Notes: a model not told the origin generated them from the letters alone. Counted from the stretch's first letter, positions 46,965 to 56,945 are shown. The stretch: DNA of 64,000 nucleotides from a candidate division KSB1 bacterium (GCA_034506255.1 JAPDPX010000009.1:124001-188000); one strand, 5' to 3'. Made by a program: numbers and translations.

Positions 46965-49781
46965 ATGCCCCATCGCAAATTGAACGCCCTGATGGCCAGC
47001 CTGGTGTTTGCCATTTCATTCATCGTCTATGCCATGACGGTGGCACCCACCACCCCGTTTTGGGATTGCGGCGAGTTCATCGCGTGCTCCTACATCCTCG
47101 GCATTCCCCACCCGCCGGGTGCGCCGCTTTACGTGCTGCTCGGCCGGGTTTTTTCGATGCTGCCGTTCGGGGTTGACTCCAGTCTGGATCCCGCCCAGAT
47201 TCCGGGCGTGCTCACCGACAACATCGCGCTGCGCGTGAATATGATCTCGCCGATCTTCAGTGCCTTCACCGCGATGCTCACCTATCTCATCATCGTGCGC
47301 CTCATCCTGCTCTTTTGGAAGCGCGAGCCGGAGAGCCTGGCGGAGAAAATCACGCTCTATGCCGCCGGCGTGGTGGGCGCACTCGGCTTTGCCTTCTCCG
47401 ACAGCCAGTGGTTCAATTCCGTGGAGGCGGAAGTCTACGCCGGCTCGATGTTCTTCACCGCCATCGTCATCTGGCTCATTTTGAAATGGCAGGATGAAGC
47501 GGAAACCGCCCCCTCCGACCGCTACATTCTGCTGATCTTCTATCTGCTCGGGCTGGCCATCGGGGTTCACCTGCTTAATTTGCTCGCCCTGCCCACCATT
47601 GCGATGATCTTCTTCAACCAGCGCTATCAACGCACCGGCCGAAAAGCGGACGCCTTCGGCGAGCTGCTGCGCATGCTGGCGGTGGCCGGCGCCGGCGGTT
47701 TGACGATGTATTACGGCATCAACAACGGCCTGGTGCAGGGCCTGCCCTGGCTCATGGAGCAAGGCGGGGTCATCGCACTGGTGCTGGTGCTGGCGGCCCT
47801 GGTGGTGGCCGTGACGATGGCAGGGGTCAACCGTCAGCGTCTGTTGGGCATGGCGGCAATGTCGGTGCTGCTCATCATTATCGGTTACTCCACCTACTCC
47901 GCGATTTTCATCCGCTCGACGCTGGATCCGGCCATTGACGAAAACAACCCCGACACTGCCGAGCGCCTGGTCAGTTATCTCCGGCGTGAGCAGTATGGCG
48001 AGGTGCATCTCACGCCGCGACGGGCGCCTTTCTGGGAGTACCAAATCAAGCAGATGTACATCCGCTATTTCAACTGGCAATTCATCGGCAAAGGCACGAC
48101 GCTCGATCAACAGGGCCGGATTGTGGAGGTCTTCTCGCTGCGCGGCCTGTGGGGCATCCCGTTTTTGGTGGGCCTGTTCGGCATGGTTTATCACTTCTAC
48201 AAGGATTGGCGCCGTGCCCTGCCGATCCTGACTTTGTTCCTCATGACCGGCCTGGCGATCGTGATCTATTTGAACCAGGATGACCCCCAACCGCGGGAGC
48301 GGGACTATGCCTACACCGGTTCTTTCTTCGCCTTTGCGCTGTGGATCGGCATCGGCGTGGCCGCGCTGGTGGATTACGCCCACAACCTGCTGCAGGGCAA
48401 AAAGACAACGGCGGCCGGCGCGGTGGCCGGCCGGCCCGCGCTGCACAGCCCCCTGGCCGCCGGGGTGGCGGGTTTGCTGATCACGCTGGTGCCCGGCAAT
48501 ATGCTGTTCTCCATCCTGCCCGGTGTCGATTGGTTTTCCAATTTCCGCGAACACAATCGCAAGGGCGACTATGTGGCCTTCGATTACTCCTACAACATCC
48601 TCGCCTCCTGTGCGCCGAATGCCATCATCTTCACCAACGGCGACAACGACACCTTTCCCCTGTGGTTCCTGCAATACGTCCACAACATCCGCAGGGACGT
48701 GCGCGTGGTCAATCTGAGCCTGCTCAACACCGACTGGTACATCAAGCAGCTCCGCGATGATGAGCCCAAGGTGCCGATTTACATGTCGGACGCCAGCATC
48801 GCCGCGCTGCGTCCAATCGAGTGGAAAACCAAGACGGTGACGATCTCCGTGCCCGGGGAAATCTACGAACAGTATTACCAGGAAGCCCTCCGGCTCGATG
48901 CCAACGTCACCCGGGAAGAGACCCCCGTGATGCGCCTGGAAGTGAAGCCCACTTACGAAAACCTCGCCATCCGGGTGCAGGACATCATGATTCTGCGGAT
49001 TCTGGAGGACAATCAATTCCGCCGTCCGGTTTACTTCGCAGTGACCGTCTCGCCCGAAAACAAAATCGGCCTGGAGCCCTACATGCGCATGGACGGCCTG
49101 GCATTTCGCGTCCTGCCGGTGAAGATCGAACGCGGCACCGTCGATCCCGGGCTGATGTGGACGAATCTCAACGAAAAGTTCCGCTATCGCAATCTCGACA
49201 ATCCGAAAGTTTACTACAACGACAACGTCATAAGCCTGCTGCAGAATTACCGTTCCGCTTTTCTGCATCTTGCGCAGTATCATCTCTACCGTCGTGAGAA
49301 TGAGCAGGTGGTGAAGGTGCTGGATCGCATGAGCCAGATCATGCCGGAGTCGGTCATTCCGACCAGCGACTTCCGCATCAACGAGGCCATCGGCATGATG
49401 TATGCCCAGGCCGGCCGGCCCGAGGAGATGACCAAACGCTACCACCATTTTGTCGTGAACGAATATCCCCGCCTGCAGGAACTGCGCGACCGGCTTTCCT
49501 TCGCCGATTATCTGAACTATCGCGGGCAGCGGGCGCTGGCGGAGTCGCTGGTGCAGGAAATCATCAAAAAGGAGTCCGGCCAGCGCGAGCCCTATCAGTG
49601 GCTGGCGCGCTTTTACAACATGACGGGCGAGCGTGACAAGGCCATCGCCGCGCTAGAGCAACTTTTGGCACGTTTTCCGGATGATCAGACCGCGCGCATG
49701 CAATTGCAGCAGATGCGCGGCCAGGCATCGGACAGTGCGGCACCGGCGGGTCCCTCGGACGGCCGTCAGCCCTCCCACTGA
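46965..49781 (+). CDS. DUF2723 (TMEM260-like) glycosyltransferase with TPR C-terminus
   Basis: A 938-residue integral membrane protein. The N-terminus ASLVFAISFIVYAMTVAPTTPFWDCGEFIACSYILGIPHPPGAPL is the DUF2723 signature with the acidic FWDCGE loop expected in the catalytic site of C-type glycosyltransferases. About eleven hydrophobic helices follow to residue 515. Then comes a periplasmic domain (TNGDNDTFPLWFLQYV, RRDVRVVNLSLLNTDWYIKQL) and, from residue 790, TPR-like helices. The family is related to eukaryotic TMEM260 protein O-mannosyltransferase. ATG 46965 follows GGAGA by eight bases. The stop is four bases before the GT2 gene, so the cluster is cotranscribed. Confidence 0.9.
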   Translation: MPHRKLNALMASLVFAISFIVYAMTVAPTTPFWDCGEFIACSYILGIPHPPGAPLYVLLGRVFSMLPFGVDSSLDPAQIPGVLTDNIALRVNMISPIFSAFTAMLTYLIIVRLILLFWKREPESLAEKITLYAAGVVGALGFAFSDSQWFNSVEAEVYAGSMFFTAIVIWLILKWQDEAETAPSDRYILLIFYLLGLAIGVHLLNLLALPTIAMIFFNQRYQRTGRKADAFGELLRMLAVAGAGGLTMYYGINNGLVQGLPWLMEQGGVIALVLVLAALVVAVTMAGVNRQRLLGMAAMSVLLIIIGYSTYSAIFIRSTLDPAIDENNPDTAERLVSYLRREQYGEVHLTPRRAPFWEYQIKQMYIRYFNWQFIGKGTTLDQQGRIVEVFSLRGLWGIPFLVGLFGMVYHFYKDWRRALPILTLFLMTGLAIVIYLNQDDPQPRERDYAYTGSFFAFALWIGIGVAALVDYAHNLLQGKKTTAAGAVAGRPALHSPLAAGVAGLLITLVPGNMLFSILPGVDWFSNFREHNRKGDYVAFDYSYNILASCAPNAIIFTNGDNDTFPLWFLQYVHNIRRDVRVVNLSLLNTDWYIKQLRDDEPKVPIYMSDASIAALRPIEWKTKTVTISVPGEIYEQYYQEALRLDANVTREETPVMRLEVKPTYENLAIRVQDIMILRILEDNQFRRPVYFAVTVSPENKIGLEPYMRMDGLAFRVLPVKIERGTVDPGLMWTNLNEKFRYRNLDNPKVYYNDNVISLLQNYRSAFLHLAQYHLYRRENEQVVKVLDRMSQIMPESVIPTSDFRINEAIGMMYAQAGRPEEMTKRYHHFVVNEYPRLQELRDRLSFADYLNYRGQRALAESLVQEIIKKESGQREPYQWLARFYNMTGERDKAIAALEQLLARFPDDQTARMQLQQMRGQASDSAAPAGPSDGRQPSH

Positions 49782-49785
49782 GCGC

Positions 49786-50856
49786 ATGGCACAATCGTCC
49801 GGGCCCATGCTGCTGACCGCGGCGCCGCTGGTGTCGGTGGTCATTCCACACTGGCGCGGTGCCGCGATATTGCAGCGCTGTTTGCAAAGCTTGCGCACCA
49901 CGGTCTATCAGCCGCTGGAAATTCTGCTGGTTGACAATGGCTGTGATGACGGCAGTGTGGCGGAAGTTGCGGTGCAGTTCCCGGAGGTCAAAATCGTGAA
50001 CAGTGCGGTCAATCTCGGCTTTGCCGGCGGGTGCAACCTCGGTTTGCGGGCGAGCCGGGGGAAATATGTCGCTTTGCTCAACAACGACGCCGTGGTGACC
50101 GCCAGCTGGCTGGCGCCGATGGTCGCGGCCATGGAGCGCGACCATCGCCTTGCCGCCTGCCAGCCGAAGATTCTGGCGCCGGGGCCGCTGCCGCAGTTTG
50201 ATTATGCCGGCGCTGCCGGCGGCCTGCTCGACTGGCTGGGCTATCCCTTTTGCCGCGGCCGGATCTTCTTCACCCTGGAAAACGATCACGGCCAGTATGA
50301 CCAGGAAGCCGATATTTTCTGGGCGAGCGGCGCGTGTTGTTTGTTGCGGCAAGCCGCCCTGGCGGAGACCGGGCTGTTGGATGAGCGCTTTTTTGCGCAC
50401 ATGGAAGAGATCGATCTCAACTGGCGCATGCACCTTGCCGGCTATCGTGTGCGCGTCACGCCGGCGGCGGTGGTTTATCACCAGGCGGGTTCGACCCTGC
50501 AGACGGAATCGCCGCGCAAGGTTTATCTCAATCATCGCAACGGCCTGCTGCTGCTGCTGAAGAACAGTGAGGCCGCCCGCCTGTGCCTGATTTTGCCGTT
50601 GCGCTTTCTGTTGGACATGGCCGCGACCCTGCGTGAACTGATGCGCCTGCGCGTGCGGCACGCCGCCGTGATTCTGGCAGCATACGGTTATTTGCTTGTC
50701 CATTTGCCGGAGGTGTGGCAGCAACGCCATGCCAGCCAGCGTGTGCGCCGTCTCCCCGCCGCCATTATGCGGCGCAAATTCTATCCACACAGCATCGTGT
50801 GGCAATATTTTGTGCGCGGCAGAAAGCGCTTCTCCGAACTGCCTGCCGGGCCGTGA
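49786..50856 (+). CDS. Family 2 glycosyltransferase
   Basis: A 356-residue GT-A enzyme. Residues 14-27 (VSVVIPHWRGAAIL) start the nucleotide-binding fold, LLVDNGCDDGS follows, then LNNDAVVTASWL (DXD-like N-D-A), FWASGACCLLRQ, EEIDLNWRMHLAGY and a C-terminal pair of hydrophobic segments. This is the rhamnosyl/N-glycosyl WcaA-like pattern, with a sugar donor that cannot be assigned. It begins five bases after the DUF2723 gene, probably coupled with it. It likely acts on a surface glycan or glycoprotein chain. Confidence 0.9.
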   Translation: MAQSSGPMLLTAAPLVSVVIPHWRGAAILQRCLQSLRTTVYQPLEILLVDNGCDDGSVAEVAVQFPEVKIVNSAVNLGFAGGCNLGLRASRGKYVALLNNDAVVTASWLAPMVAAMERDHRLAACQPKILAPGPLPQFDYAGAAGGLLDWLGYPFCRGRIFFTLENDHGQYDQEADIFWASGACCLLRQAALAETGLLDERFFAHMEEIDLNWRMHLAGYRVRVTPAAVVYHQAGSTLQTESPRKVYLNHRNGLLLLLKNSEAARLCLILPLRFLLDMAATLRELMRLRVRHAAVILAAYGYLLVHLPEVWQQRHASQRVRRLPAAIMRRKFYPHSIVWQYFVRGRKRFSELPAGP

Positions 50857-50910
50857 GCAGCGCTGCCACGGTGGCCGCACTTACAAACTCTCAAGTGAGC
50901 AGGGAAAAGG

Positions 50911-51846
50911 TTGTCGGAGTTCGAAAATTGCGCGTGCCCCCTCTGCCAGAGTGGGGCCGCCGAGCTTTATCTGTGCGTGGCCGATCGTTTCGCGCTGGCG
51001 GACGGCCCGGTTTACCGCCTGCAACGCTGTCGTGACTGCGGCATGGTGTATCTCAATCCCCGGCCCACCGAGGCCGCGAGCGGCCGCTTTTATCAGCACG
51101 AAGCCTATCTGCCCTTCGCCAGCCTGGCACGCCGGCCGACGGCCCTGCAGAAACTCTACGATGGTCTGCGACGCTGCAATCTCAACTGGAAGCGGCGGCT
51201 GGTTGCCCGGCTCAAAAGCGGGGGCGCACTGCTTGACGTTGGTTGCGGCACCGGCGAGTTTCTCGCCTGCATGCGCGCGGCCGGCTGGCGGGTGACGGGT
51301 TTGGAGCGCGATGCCCGCGCCGCGAACTGGGGCCGCCGGCAGTTTGAACTCGACATTCACGTGGGCAGTGTGGCGGATTTGCCGCCGGGAAGATTCGATC
51401 TCATCACGCTGTGGCATGTGCTGGAGCATCTCTATGCGCCCCGGGCGGTATTGCAGCGGCTGCGCGAATACCTGGCGGACGAAGGCGTGCTCATCCTCGC
51501 CGTGCCCAATCTCGCCAGCCTCGATGCCGCCGTTTATGGCGCCGATTGGATCGCGCTCGACACGCCCCGCCATGTCAATCATTTCACCCCGGCAACCCTG
51601 ACGCGCCTGGCACACGCCTGCGGTTTCGCGGTGCGGGAGCTGCGGCAATTGCCGCTCGATGCTTTTTTCAACACCCTGATGAGCGAGCAATTGCAGCGGC
51701 AAACCGGGCGGCGCCGCGCCGCGCGGCTGCCGCTGCGCCTGTTGCGCGCCGGCGGGGTGACCGCCGCCTCCCTGTTTGCCGGCAGCCGGATATCACCTTT
51801 CTCCTGCAAGGGTGCCACCCTGGTGGCAATCTTGCAAACGGCATGA
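50911..51846 (+). CDS. SAM-dependent methyltransferase with N-terminal zinc ribbon
   Basis: A 311-residue protein. Residues 7-45 contain two Cys pairs (CACPLC, CRDCGMVYLNPRP), a zinc-ribbon-like segment common in methyltransferases of surface-glycan clusters. The class I SAM-binding motif LLDVGCGTGEFLA is near residue 110, followed by VTGLERD, DLITLWHVLEHL and LILAVPNLAS. The start is TTG at 50911, preceded directly by AGGGAAAAGG; no ATG is in frame nearby. It lies 54 bp after the GT2 gene. Likely methylates a sugar; the substrate is not determinable. Confidence 0.88.
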   Translation: MSEFENCACPLCQSGAAELYLCVADRFALADGPVYRLQRCRDCGMVYLNPRPTEAASGRFYQHEAYLPFASLARRPTALQKLYDGLRRCNLNWKRRLVARLKSGGALLDVGCGTGEFLACMRAAGWRVTGLERDARAANWGRRQFELDIHVGSVADLPPGRFDLITLWHVLEHLYAPRAVLQRLREYLADEGVLILAVPNLASLDAAVYGADWIALDTPRHVNHFTPATLTRLAHACGFAVRELRQLPLDAFFNTLMSEQLQRQTGRRRAARLPLRLLRAGGVTAASLFAGSRISPFSCKGATLVAILQTA

Positions 51847-51856
51847 AACACCAGTC

Positions 51857-52879
51857 ATGAGGCCATGGATTCTTTTGCTGCCGGCCGCCGGCATGCTGGC
51901 CGGATGTCAACAGCAACCGGTCAGCGTCGGCTCGGAAAAAGAAATTGTCGTCTGCGCTGACTCGCTGGATTTTCAAACATTGCGACCGGCGTTGCAGGCG
52001 GCGTTCGAGCGCGAACTGCCCACGCCGGTGCCGGAAAAGATGTTTGAATTGAAATGGGCGCCGGTGGCCGAGCTCGGTCGCCACCTGCACAAGCCGCGCC
52101 TGCTCCTGCTGGGCTGTTTGCACGAAGACAATGAAGCCGCGCGCCAGGTGACGGCCATGCTGGATGCCACGCAACGCCAGCAGGCGCTGCAGGGCGAGCG
52201 TTACCTGTTCCAATCCGACGATCCGTGGCGCCGGCAACAACGCCTGTTGATTCTGGCGGCGCCCTCGCGGGAGGCGCTGGGGCAACACCTCTCCGCGAAT
52301 GCCGCCGGATTGTTCGAGGCGTTCGAGCAGCCGCTGCGTGCGCAGATCGAACAGCAGCTTTACAGCGTGCGCGAACAGCAGGAACTGGCGCGGCGGTTGG
52401 AGCGTGAGTATGGCTGGTCGCTGCGCATTCCACATGATTATTTCATCTTCAAAGAGCTGCCGGCCGGGCGTTTTGTGATGTTGCGGCGCACCTCGCCGGA
52501 ACGCTGGCTGTTCGTGGCTTGGCGGGAGGCAACGGCGGCAGAACTGCCCACGCTGGCGGAGGTAATCGCGTGGCGTGACACCATCGGCGAAAAATATTAT
52601 GAAGGCGACCGCGTCGCCACGCACGATCTGTCTGCCGCCACCACCGTGTTTGCCGGCCGGCCGGCGCTGGTAGTGCGCGGCTTGTGGGAGAACGAGGTCA
52701 AGATCGCCGGCGGACCGTTTCAGTGTTGGGCCATTCCTGACCCGGCGCGGCATGCCGTCTTTCTGGTCGATATTGCCATCTTCGCCCCGGGAGTGGAGAA
52801 GGTGCCGCATTTGCGGCGGCTGGAGATCATCGCGCGCAGCTTTCGCCTGCGCGAAACCGCCGAGGGGGCGGCGGAGTAG
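51857..52879 (+). CDS. DUF4837 family lipoprotein
   Basis: A 340-residue protein with lipoprotein signal peptide LLLPAAGMLAGC, lipobox LAGC (Cys17). The body matches DUF4837, an FCB-enriched family of unknown function: GSEKEIVVCAD, an N-terminal domain ending in QRLLILAAPSREAL, the central REQQELARRLEREYGWSLRIPHDYFIFKE, MLRRTSPERWLFVAW, ITWRD-like IAWRDTIGEKYYEGD and VRGLWENEVKIAGGPF. Because of the lipobox I start at ATG 51857, not further upstream. It ends the envelope glycosylation-like cluster; a 173-bp gap follows before the histidine kinase. Confidence 0.88.
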   Translation: MRPWILLLPAAGMLAGCQQQPVSVGSEKEIVVCADSLDFQTLRPALQAAFERELPTPVPEKMFELKWAPVAELGRHLHKPRLLLLGCLHEDNEAARQVTAMLDATQRQQALQGERYLFQSDDPWRRQQRLLILAAPSREALGQHLSANAAGLFEAFEQPLRAQIEQQLYSVREQQELARRLEREYGWSLRIPHDYFIFKELPAGRFVMLRRTSPERWLFVAWREATAAELPTLAEVIAWRDTIGEKYYEGDRVATHDLSAATTVFAGRPALVVRGLWENEVKIAGGPFQCWAIPDPARHAVFLVDIAIFAPGVEKVPHLRRLEIIARSFRLRETAEGAAE

Positions 52880-53052
52880 AGGGTGGCGGAGCGACGATTT
52901 CCGCGCGCGGCGGAAACAAAGTTGCCCGCGCCACGCGCAAGCCCCGTGGGAACAATTGGGGTGGAGGGAGGCGCGGCGAGACGAACCATGATTACCCTTT
53001 AGCTTGACAAAACCCGCGAGTGAACCGCCTGACCAACCCTCGCTGAAGCCTG

Positions 53053-55029
53053 ATGCACAGTCTTCGTTACAAAATCGCCTTGGGCTATGTCATCCTGCTG
53101 GCGATCATTCTCCTCACCAGCGTGTTTGCTGTGCATGATTTTTCGCAATTGAGCACCTCGGTCGGCGGCATTTTGCGGCAGAATTATGAGAACGTGCTGG
53201 CTGCGGAAAACATGCTCAAGGCGCTGGAGAACCAGGAGAATGCCCAGCTCGCCATGCTCATCCAAAGCGGCGACTCGACGCTGGTGGTGTACAACACCGA
53301 ACGCAGCGAAGAGCGCTCGCTGGTGGTCTACAACCCCAACCGCAGCCCGGAATCGGCGCTGTCGGTGTTCAACGCCAATCGTGACGAATTTCTGCAATGG
53401 TTCGAGAAGATCAATCAGGCGGTCACGCAACCGACCGAGCATGCGCTGCTGGAGAACATCATTCTCACCTACCGCCGCTACCTGGTGGATTCTGACTCGC
53501 TGCATCGCATGGTGCAGGAACGCCGCGCCTATGCCCGCGTGCGCAACTTCCAGCGCAGCGAAATCCAGCCGGTGATGCAGAAAATCCGCCGCGACTGCGA
53601 GACCGTGCTGAAGCTCAACCAGGATGCCATCAGCAGCATGGACCGCCGCGCCCGCGACATCACCAGTCAGGCCACCCAGGTCGTGATCGTCGCCCTGTTC
53701 ATCGCCATCCTGCTCAGCATTCTGGGCAGCATTCAATTCACCGCCTCCATTCTCAAGCCGCTCAAACAGCTCACCCAGACCGTGCGGCGCATCGGCGAAG
53801 GCCATTTGAACCAGAAAATCGACATTCACACCGATGACGAAATCGGCGAGCTGAGCCGGGAATTCAACAAGATGACCGAACGGCTGCGCAGTTATGAAGA
53901 GCTGAACATCCACCAGTTGATCGCCGAGAAGAAGAAATCCGAAACCATCGTGGAAAGCATTGCCGACCCCATCATCGTCACCGATGAGAACAATGCGATT
54001 TTGTTGATGAATGAAGCGGCGGCTGCGATGATCGGCGTGCCGGGTGAAAAGGACCCGCAGCGCGCCCTGCCCCTGTTGCAGCACAACGAGCTGCTTGGCC
54101 GCCTCCTGCATTTTGAAGCAGAGCGCGCGCCGCAGACGCCGGACGGCGAGACCCTGCTCGCGGTGGTGCGCGATGGCAAAACCTTTTACTACCGCCCGCG
54201 CCAAACCCAGATCACCGATGAGCAGGGCCGGATTCAGGGCGTGGTGACGCTGCTGCAGGATGTGACGCGTTTCAAACACCTCGATCAGATGAAGTCGGAG
54301 TTCATGGCGACGGTGTCGCATGAGTTTCGCACCCCGCTCACCGCGATCAATATGACGATCGACATTCTCTCCCAGGAGGTGCTGGGCAGGATCAATTCGC
54401 GGCAGCGGGAACTGCTCAACGCCGCCAAGGATGATTGCGAGCGCCTGAAAAAACTGGTGCGCGAGCTGCTCGATCTCCTGCGGCTGGAATCCGGCCGCTA
54501 CAAGCTCAAGAGCGAGGCCCTCAATCTGCACAGCCTGCTCGAACACGCGCTGCGGCCGTTGCGGCTGCAGTTCGAAGAGAAGGGTGTGGCGCTGGAAGTG
54601 GCCCTGCCCCCCTCCCTGCCGGAGGTGCCCGGTGATCAGGAAAAGCTCTCCTGGGTGATCAACAATCTGGTGAGCAATGCACTGCGTTACACCCCCAGCC
54701 ACGGCAAGGTCACCATCAGCGCCGCGCGCGCGAACGGCGAGATTCAAGTGTGCGTGGCCGACACCGGCCGCGGCATCCCCGCCGATGCGCTGGAGGCGAT
54801 CTTCGAAAAATTCGTGCAGGTGAAGGAGCCGACCGATGCCACCCCGGGCAGCGTCGGCCTGGGCCTGGCGATCGCCAAGGAAGTGGTGGAGGCGCACGGC
54901 GGCAGGATTTGGGTGGAAAGCGAGGTCGGGCGCGGCAGCCGCTTCAATTTCACCATTCCGGTGACGCCGCAGGGGCTGCCGGAGGAACCGGCGGCGCGTT
55001 CTGCCACGCTGGTGCTGGCGGCGAAGTAA
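53053..55029 (+). CDS. Sensor histidine kinase, KinB-like (HAMP, PAS, HisKA, HATPase)
   Basis: A 658-residue membrane kinase. TM1 is residues 6-28 (ALGYVILLAIILLTSVFAV), a periplasmic helical sensor follows to residue 205, and TM2 is at 212-235 (VVIVALFIAILLSILGSI). A HAMP domain (LKPLKQLTQTVRRIGEGHLNQ), a PAS domain (IVESIADPIIVTDENNAILL), HisKA with phospho-acceptor His423 (ATVSHEFRTPL), and an ATPase with NNLVSNALRYT, ADTGRGIP and GLGLAIAKEVV follow in order. The periplasmic part contains a repeated LVVYN segment (residues 78-108). The response regulator starts 41 bp downstream. Domain order and pairing match KinB/AlgB-type systems; the signal is unknown. Confidence 0.93.
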   Translation: MHSLRYKIALGYVILLAIILLTSVFAVHDFSQLSTSVGGILRQNYENVLAAENMLKALENQENAQLAMLIQSGDSTLVVYNTERSEERSLVVYNPNRSPESALSVFNANRDEFLQWFEKINQAVTQPTEHALLENIILTYRRYLVDSDSLHRMVQERRAYARVRNFQRSEIQPVMQKIRRDCETVLKLNQDAISSMDRRARDITSQATQVVIVALFIAILLSILGSIQFTASILKPLKQLTQTVRRIGEGHLNQKIDIHTDDEIGELSREFNKMTERLRSYEELNIHQLIAEKKKSETIVESIADPIIVTDENNAILLMNEAAAAMIGVPGEKDPQRALPLLQHNELLGRLLHFEAERAPQTPDGETLLAVVRDGKTFYYRPRQTQITDEQGRIQGVVTLLQDVTRFKHLDQMKSEFMATVSHEFRTPLTAINMTIDILSQEVLGRINSRQRELLNAAKDDCERLKKLVRELLDLLRLESGRYKLKSEALNLHSLLEHALRPLRLQFEEKGVALEVALPPSLPEVPGDQEKLSWVINNLVSNALRYTPSHGKVTISAARANGEIQVCVADTGRGIPADALEAIFEKFVQVKEPTDATPGSVGLGLAIAKEVVEAHGGRIWVESEVGRGSRFNFTIPVTPQGLPEEPAARSATLVLAAK

Positions 55030-55070
55030 CACCGGTGCGGCGGCAACTTTTGATTTCTGGTGTGTGCATC

Positions 55071-56390
55071 ATGCCTCCCAAAGTGCTGGTCGTTGACGAC
55101 GAGACCAACATTCTCAAGACCATGGGCATTTGCTTCGAGGCCATCGGCTTTCACTCGCGGCTGCTGTCCAAGCCGCAGGAAGTGCTGGAGACCTTGCAAC
55201 AGGAAAAATTCGACCTCGCCTTCGTCGATTTGAAGATGGGCCCGATGGACGGTCTGGAAATCCTGGCGGAGATCAAGCGCCACTCGCCGGAGACGACCGT
55301 GGTCATCATCACCGCGCACGGCTCGATCGACAGCGCGGTTGAAACGATCAAGAAGGGTGCCTATCACTATTTGCAAAAACCGTTCGATTACAAAGAGCTG
55401 CAAATCTTCGCACAAAAAGCGTGGGAACATCACGAGCTGATGCGCGAAGTGCGCGAGCTGCGGGAGCAGGTGGCGGCGCAGCGCGGCAGCGGCGAGTTCA
55501 TCACACGCAACCGGAGCATGCTGGAGATGCTCGATCTCGCCAGCCGTGTGGCCGAAAGCAACATCAGCGTGTTGATCGAGGGGGAAAGCGGCACCGGCAA
55601 AGAGCTGGTGGCGCAGCTCATCTATCAAAAAAGTCCGCGTGCCGGCCGGCCCTTCGTCAAGGTCAATTGTGCGGCACTGCCGGAAAATCTGCTCGAAAGC
55701 GAGCTGTTTGGCCATGTCAAAGGCGCCTTCACCGGTGCGGTGAAAGACCGCCAGGGCCGCTTCGCGCTGGCGGACGGCGGCACGATTTTTCTCGATGAAA
55801 TCGCCGAACTCTCCCCCGCCATCCAGGCCAAGCTGCTGCGCGTGCTGCAAAACAAGGAATTCGAACGGGTGGGCGAGAGCAAGACCACCCGGGTGGATGT
55901 GCGGGTGATCGCCGCCACCAACAAAAATCTGGATGAAGCCCTGAAAGAGGGTACCTTTCGCGAAGATTTGTTCTACCGCCTGAACACCATGCGGCTGAAG
56001 CTGCTGCCGTTGCGCGAGCGCCCGGAGGACATTCCGTTGTTGATCCAGCACTTCCTGCGAAAATTCTCGCCGGCCAATGTCATCGAGCTGGCACCGGAGG
56101 CGGCACAAGCGCTGCGCGTCTATCGCTGGAGCGGCAATGTGCGGGAGCTGGAGCACGTGATCGAGCGCGCCGTTTTGCTCGCCAAGAATCATGTCATCAC
56201 GCTCGATCATCTCCCCGAAGAAGTGCGTTCGACGCTCGAAAAGCCGCAATCCGCGCTCTCGCTCGAGGAAATGGAGAAGCTGCACATCAAGCGGGTGTTG
56301 CAGCATGCGCGCGACTACGACGAGGCGGCGCAGATTTTGGGCATTGACCCTGCCACGCTGTGGCGCAAACGCAAGAAATACGGGTTGTGA
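55071..56390 (+). CDS. Sigma-54-dependent response regulator, NtrC/AlgB family
   Basis: A 439-residue transcription activator. Residues 1-120 are a receiver with phospho-acceptor Asp53 (AFVDLKMGPMDG) and ITAHGSIDSAVE. The AAA+ domain has Walker A GESGTGKE, the sigma-54 contact loop GAFTGA, Walker B GGTIFLDEIAEL and RLNTMRLKLLPLRERPEDI. A Fis-type HTH ends the protein (EAAQILGIDPATLWRKRKKYGL). It should activate sigma-54 promoters when phosphorylated by the kinase encoded just upstream. ATG 55071 places the receiver motif PKVLVVDDE correctly. No obvious GG-N10-GC promoter was found nearby. Confidence 0.94.
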   Translation: MPPKVLVVDDETNILKTMGICFEAIGFHSRLLSKPQEVLETLQQEKFDLAFVDLKMGPMDGLEILAEIKRHSPETTVVIITAHGSIDSAVETIKKGAYHYLQKPFDYKELQIFAQKAWEHHELMREVRELREQVAAQRGSGEFITRNRSMLEMLDLASRVAESNISVLIEGESGTGKELVAQLIYQKSPRAGRPFVKVNCAALPENLLESELFGHVKGAFTGAVKDRQGRFALADGGTIFLDEIAELSPAIQAKLLRVLQNKEFERVGESKTTRVDVRVIAATNKNLDEALKEGTFREDLFYRLNTMRLKLLPLRERPEDIPLLIQHFLRKFSPANVIELAPEAAQALRVYRWSGNVRELEHVIERAVLLAKNHVITLDHLPEEVRSTLEKPQSALSLEEMEKLHIKRVLQHARDYDEAAQILGIDPATLWRKRKKYGL

Positions 56391-56945
56391 CCGGCGGCGT
56401 GCCCCGTGGAGCGGTTGCTGTCTGACGAAGCGACCGTCCTTCCCATTGCCGGCCAACCGACCCAATGTCACCACTGCAGCGGGGCATCTGCCGAACGATT
56501 CATTGACCAGAATGCGATTTTTCCTCGGTTTTCCAGGGGGAATTTTACCGGGATTTTTTTCTGCCCGTCCCTTTGCGCTTTCGACCTTTCGCCAGTCCCC
56601 CCCCTTTTCTGCTTTGATCCGTCAAAATTGAATTTTCGTTCAGCCAGGCTTGGCAGGACAGCTTGACGATCTGCAGTTTGCCCCCATTGCAAATTGCAAG
56701 GTGACTTATCTGTTTAAAAACTTAAACAATTAGGCTGACGCAATGGGGCTTGCTCGAAAATCGTCTTGCATTTTTCAACTTGTTGGCTGATTGAATGGGA
56801 GAACCGGTTTTTAAAAATTAATGAGTTGTGATTGAGCCATCGTCCGCTGCGGCAGTGGCATCAGCTTTGCCAAAAGGTGTGAAAATAATTTCACGCGCGC
56901 AGCGCACAGGGTCGAACGGGCAAAGTTTTTTGCAAGGATCCTCCT
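56391..56945. other. 555-bp A+T-rich leader region of the STAS-Ton operon
   Basis: From about 56510 the base composition becomes clearly A+T-rich, unlike coding DNA here. Several TTGAAT/TTGCAT and TTAAAA-like boxes occur, but none forms a convincing pair. A TGGCAGG...TTGAC stretch near 56650 has the wrong spacing for a sigma-54 promoter. No gene. Confidence 0.5.

Noticed and set aside
56640..56665. Sigma-54 promoter for the STAS-Ton operon
   Set aside because: TGGCAGG and TTGAC are present, but spaced one base too far and the -12 GC is replaced by GA.
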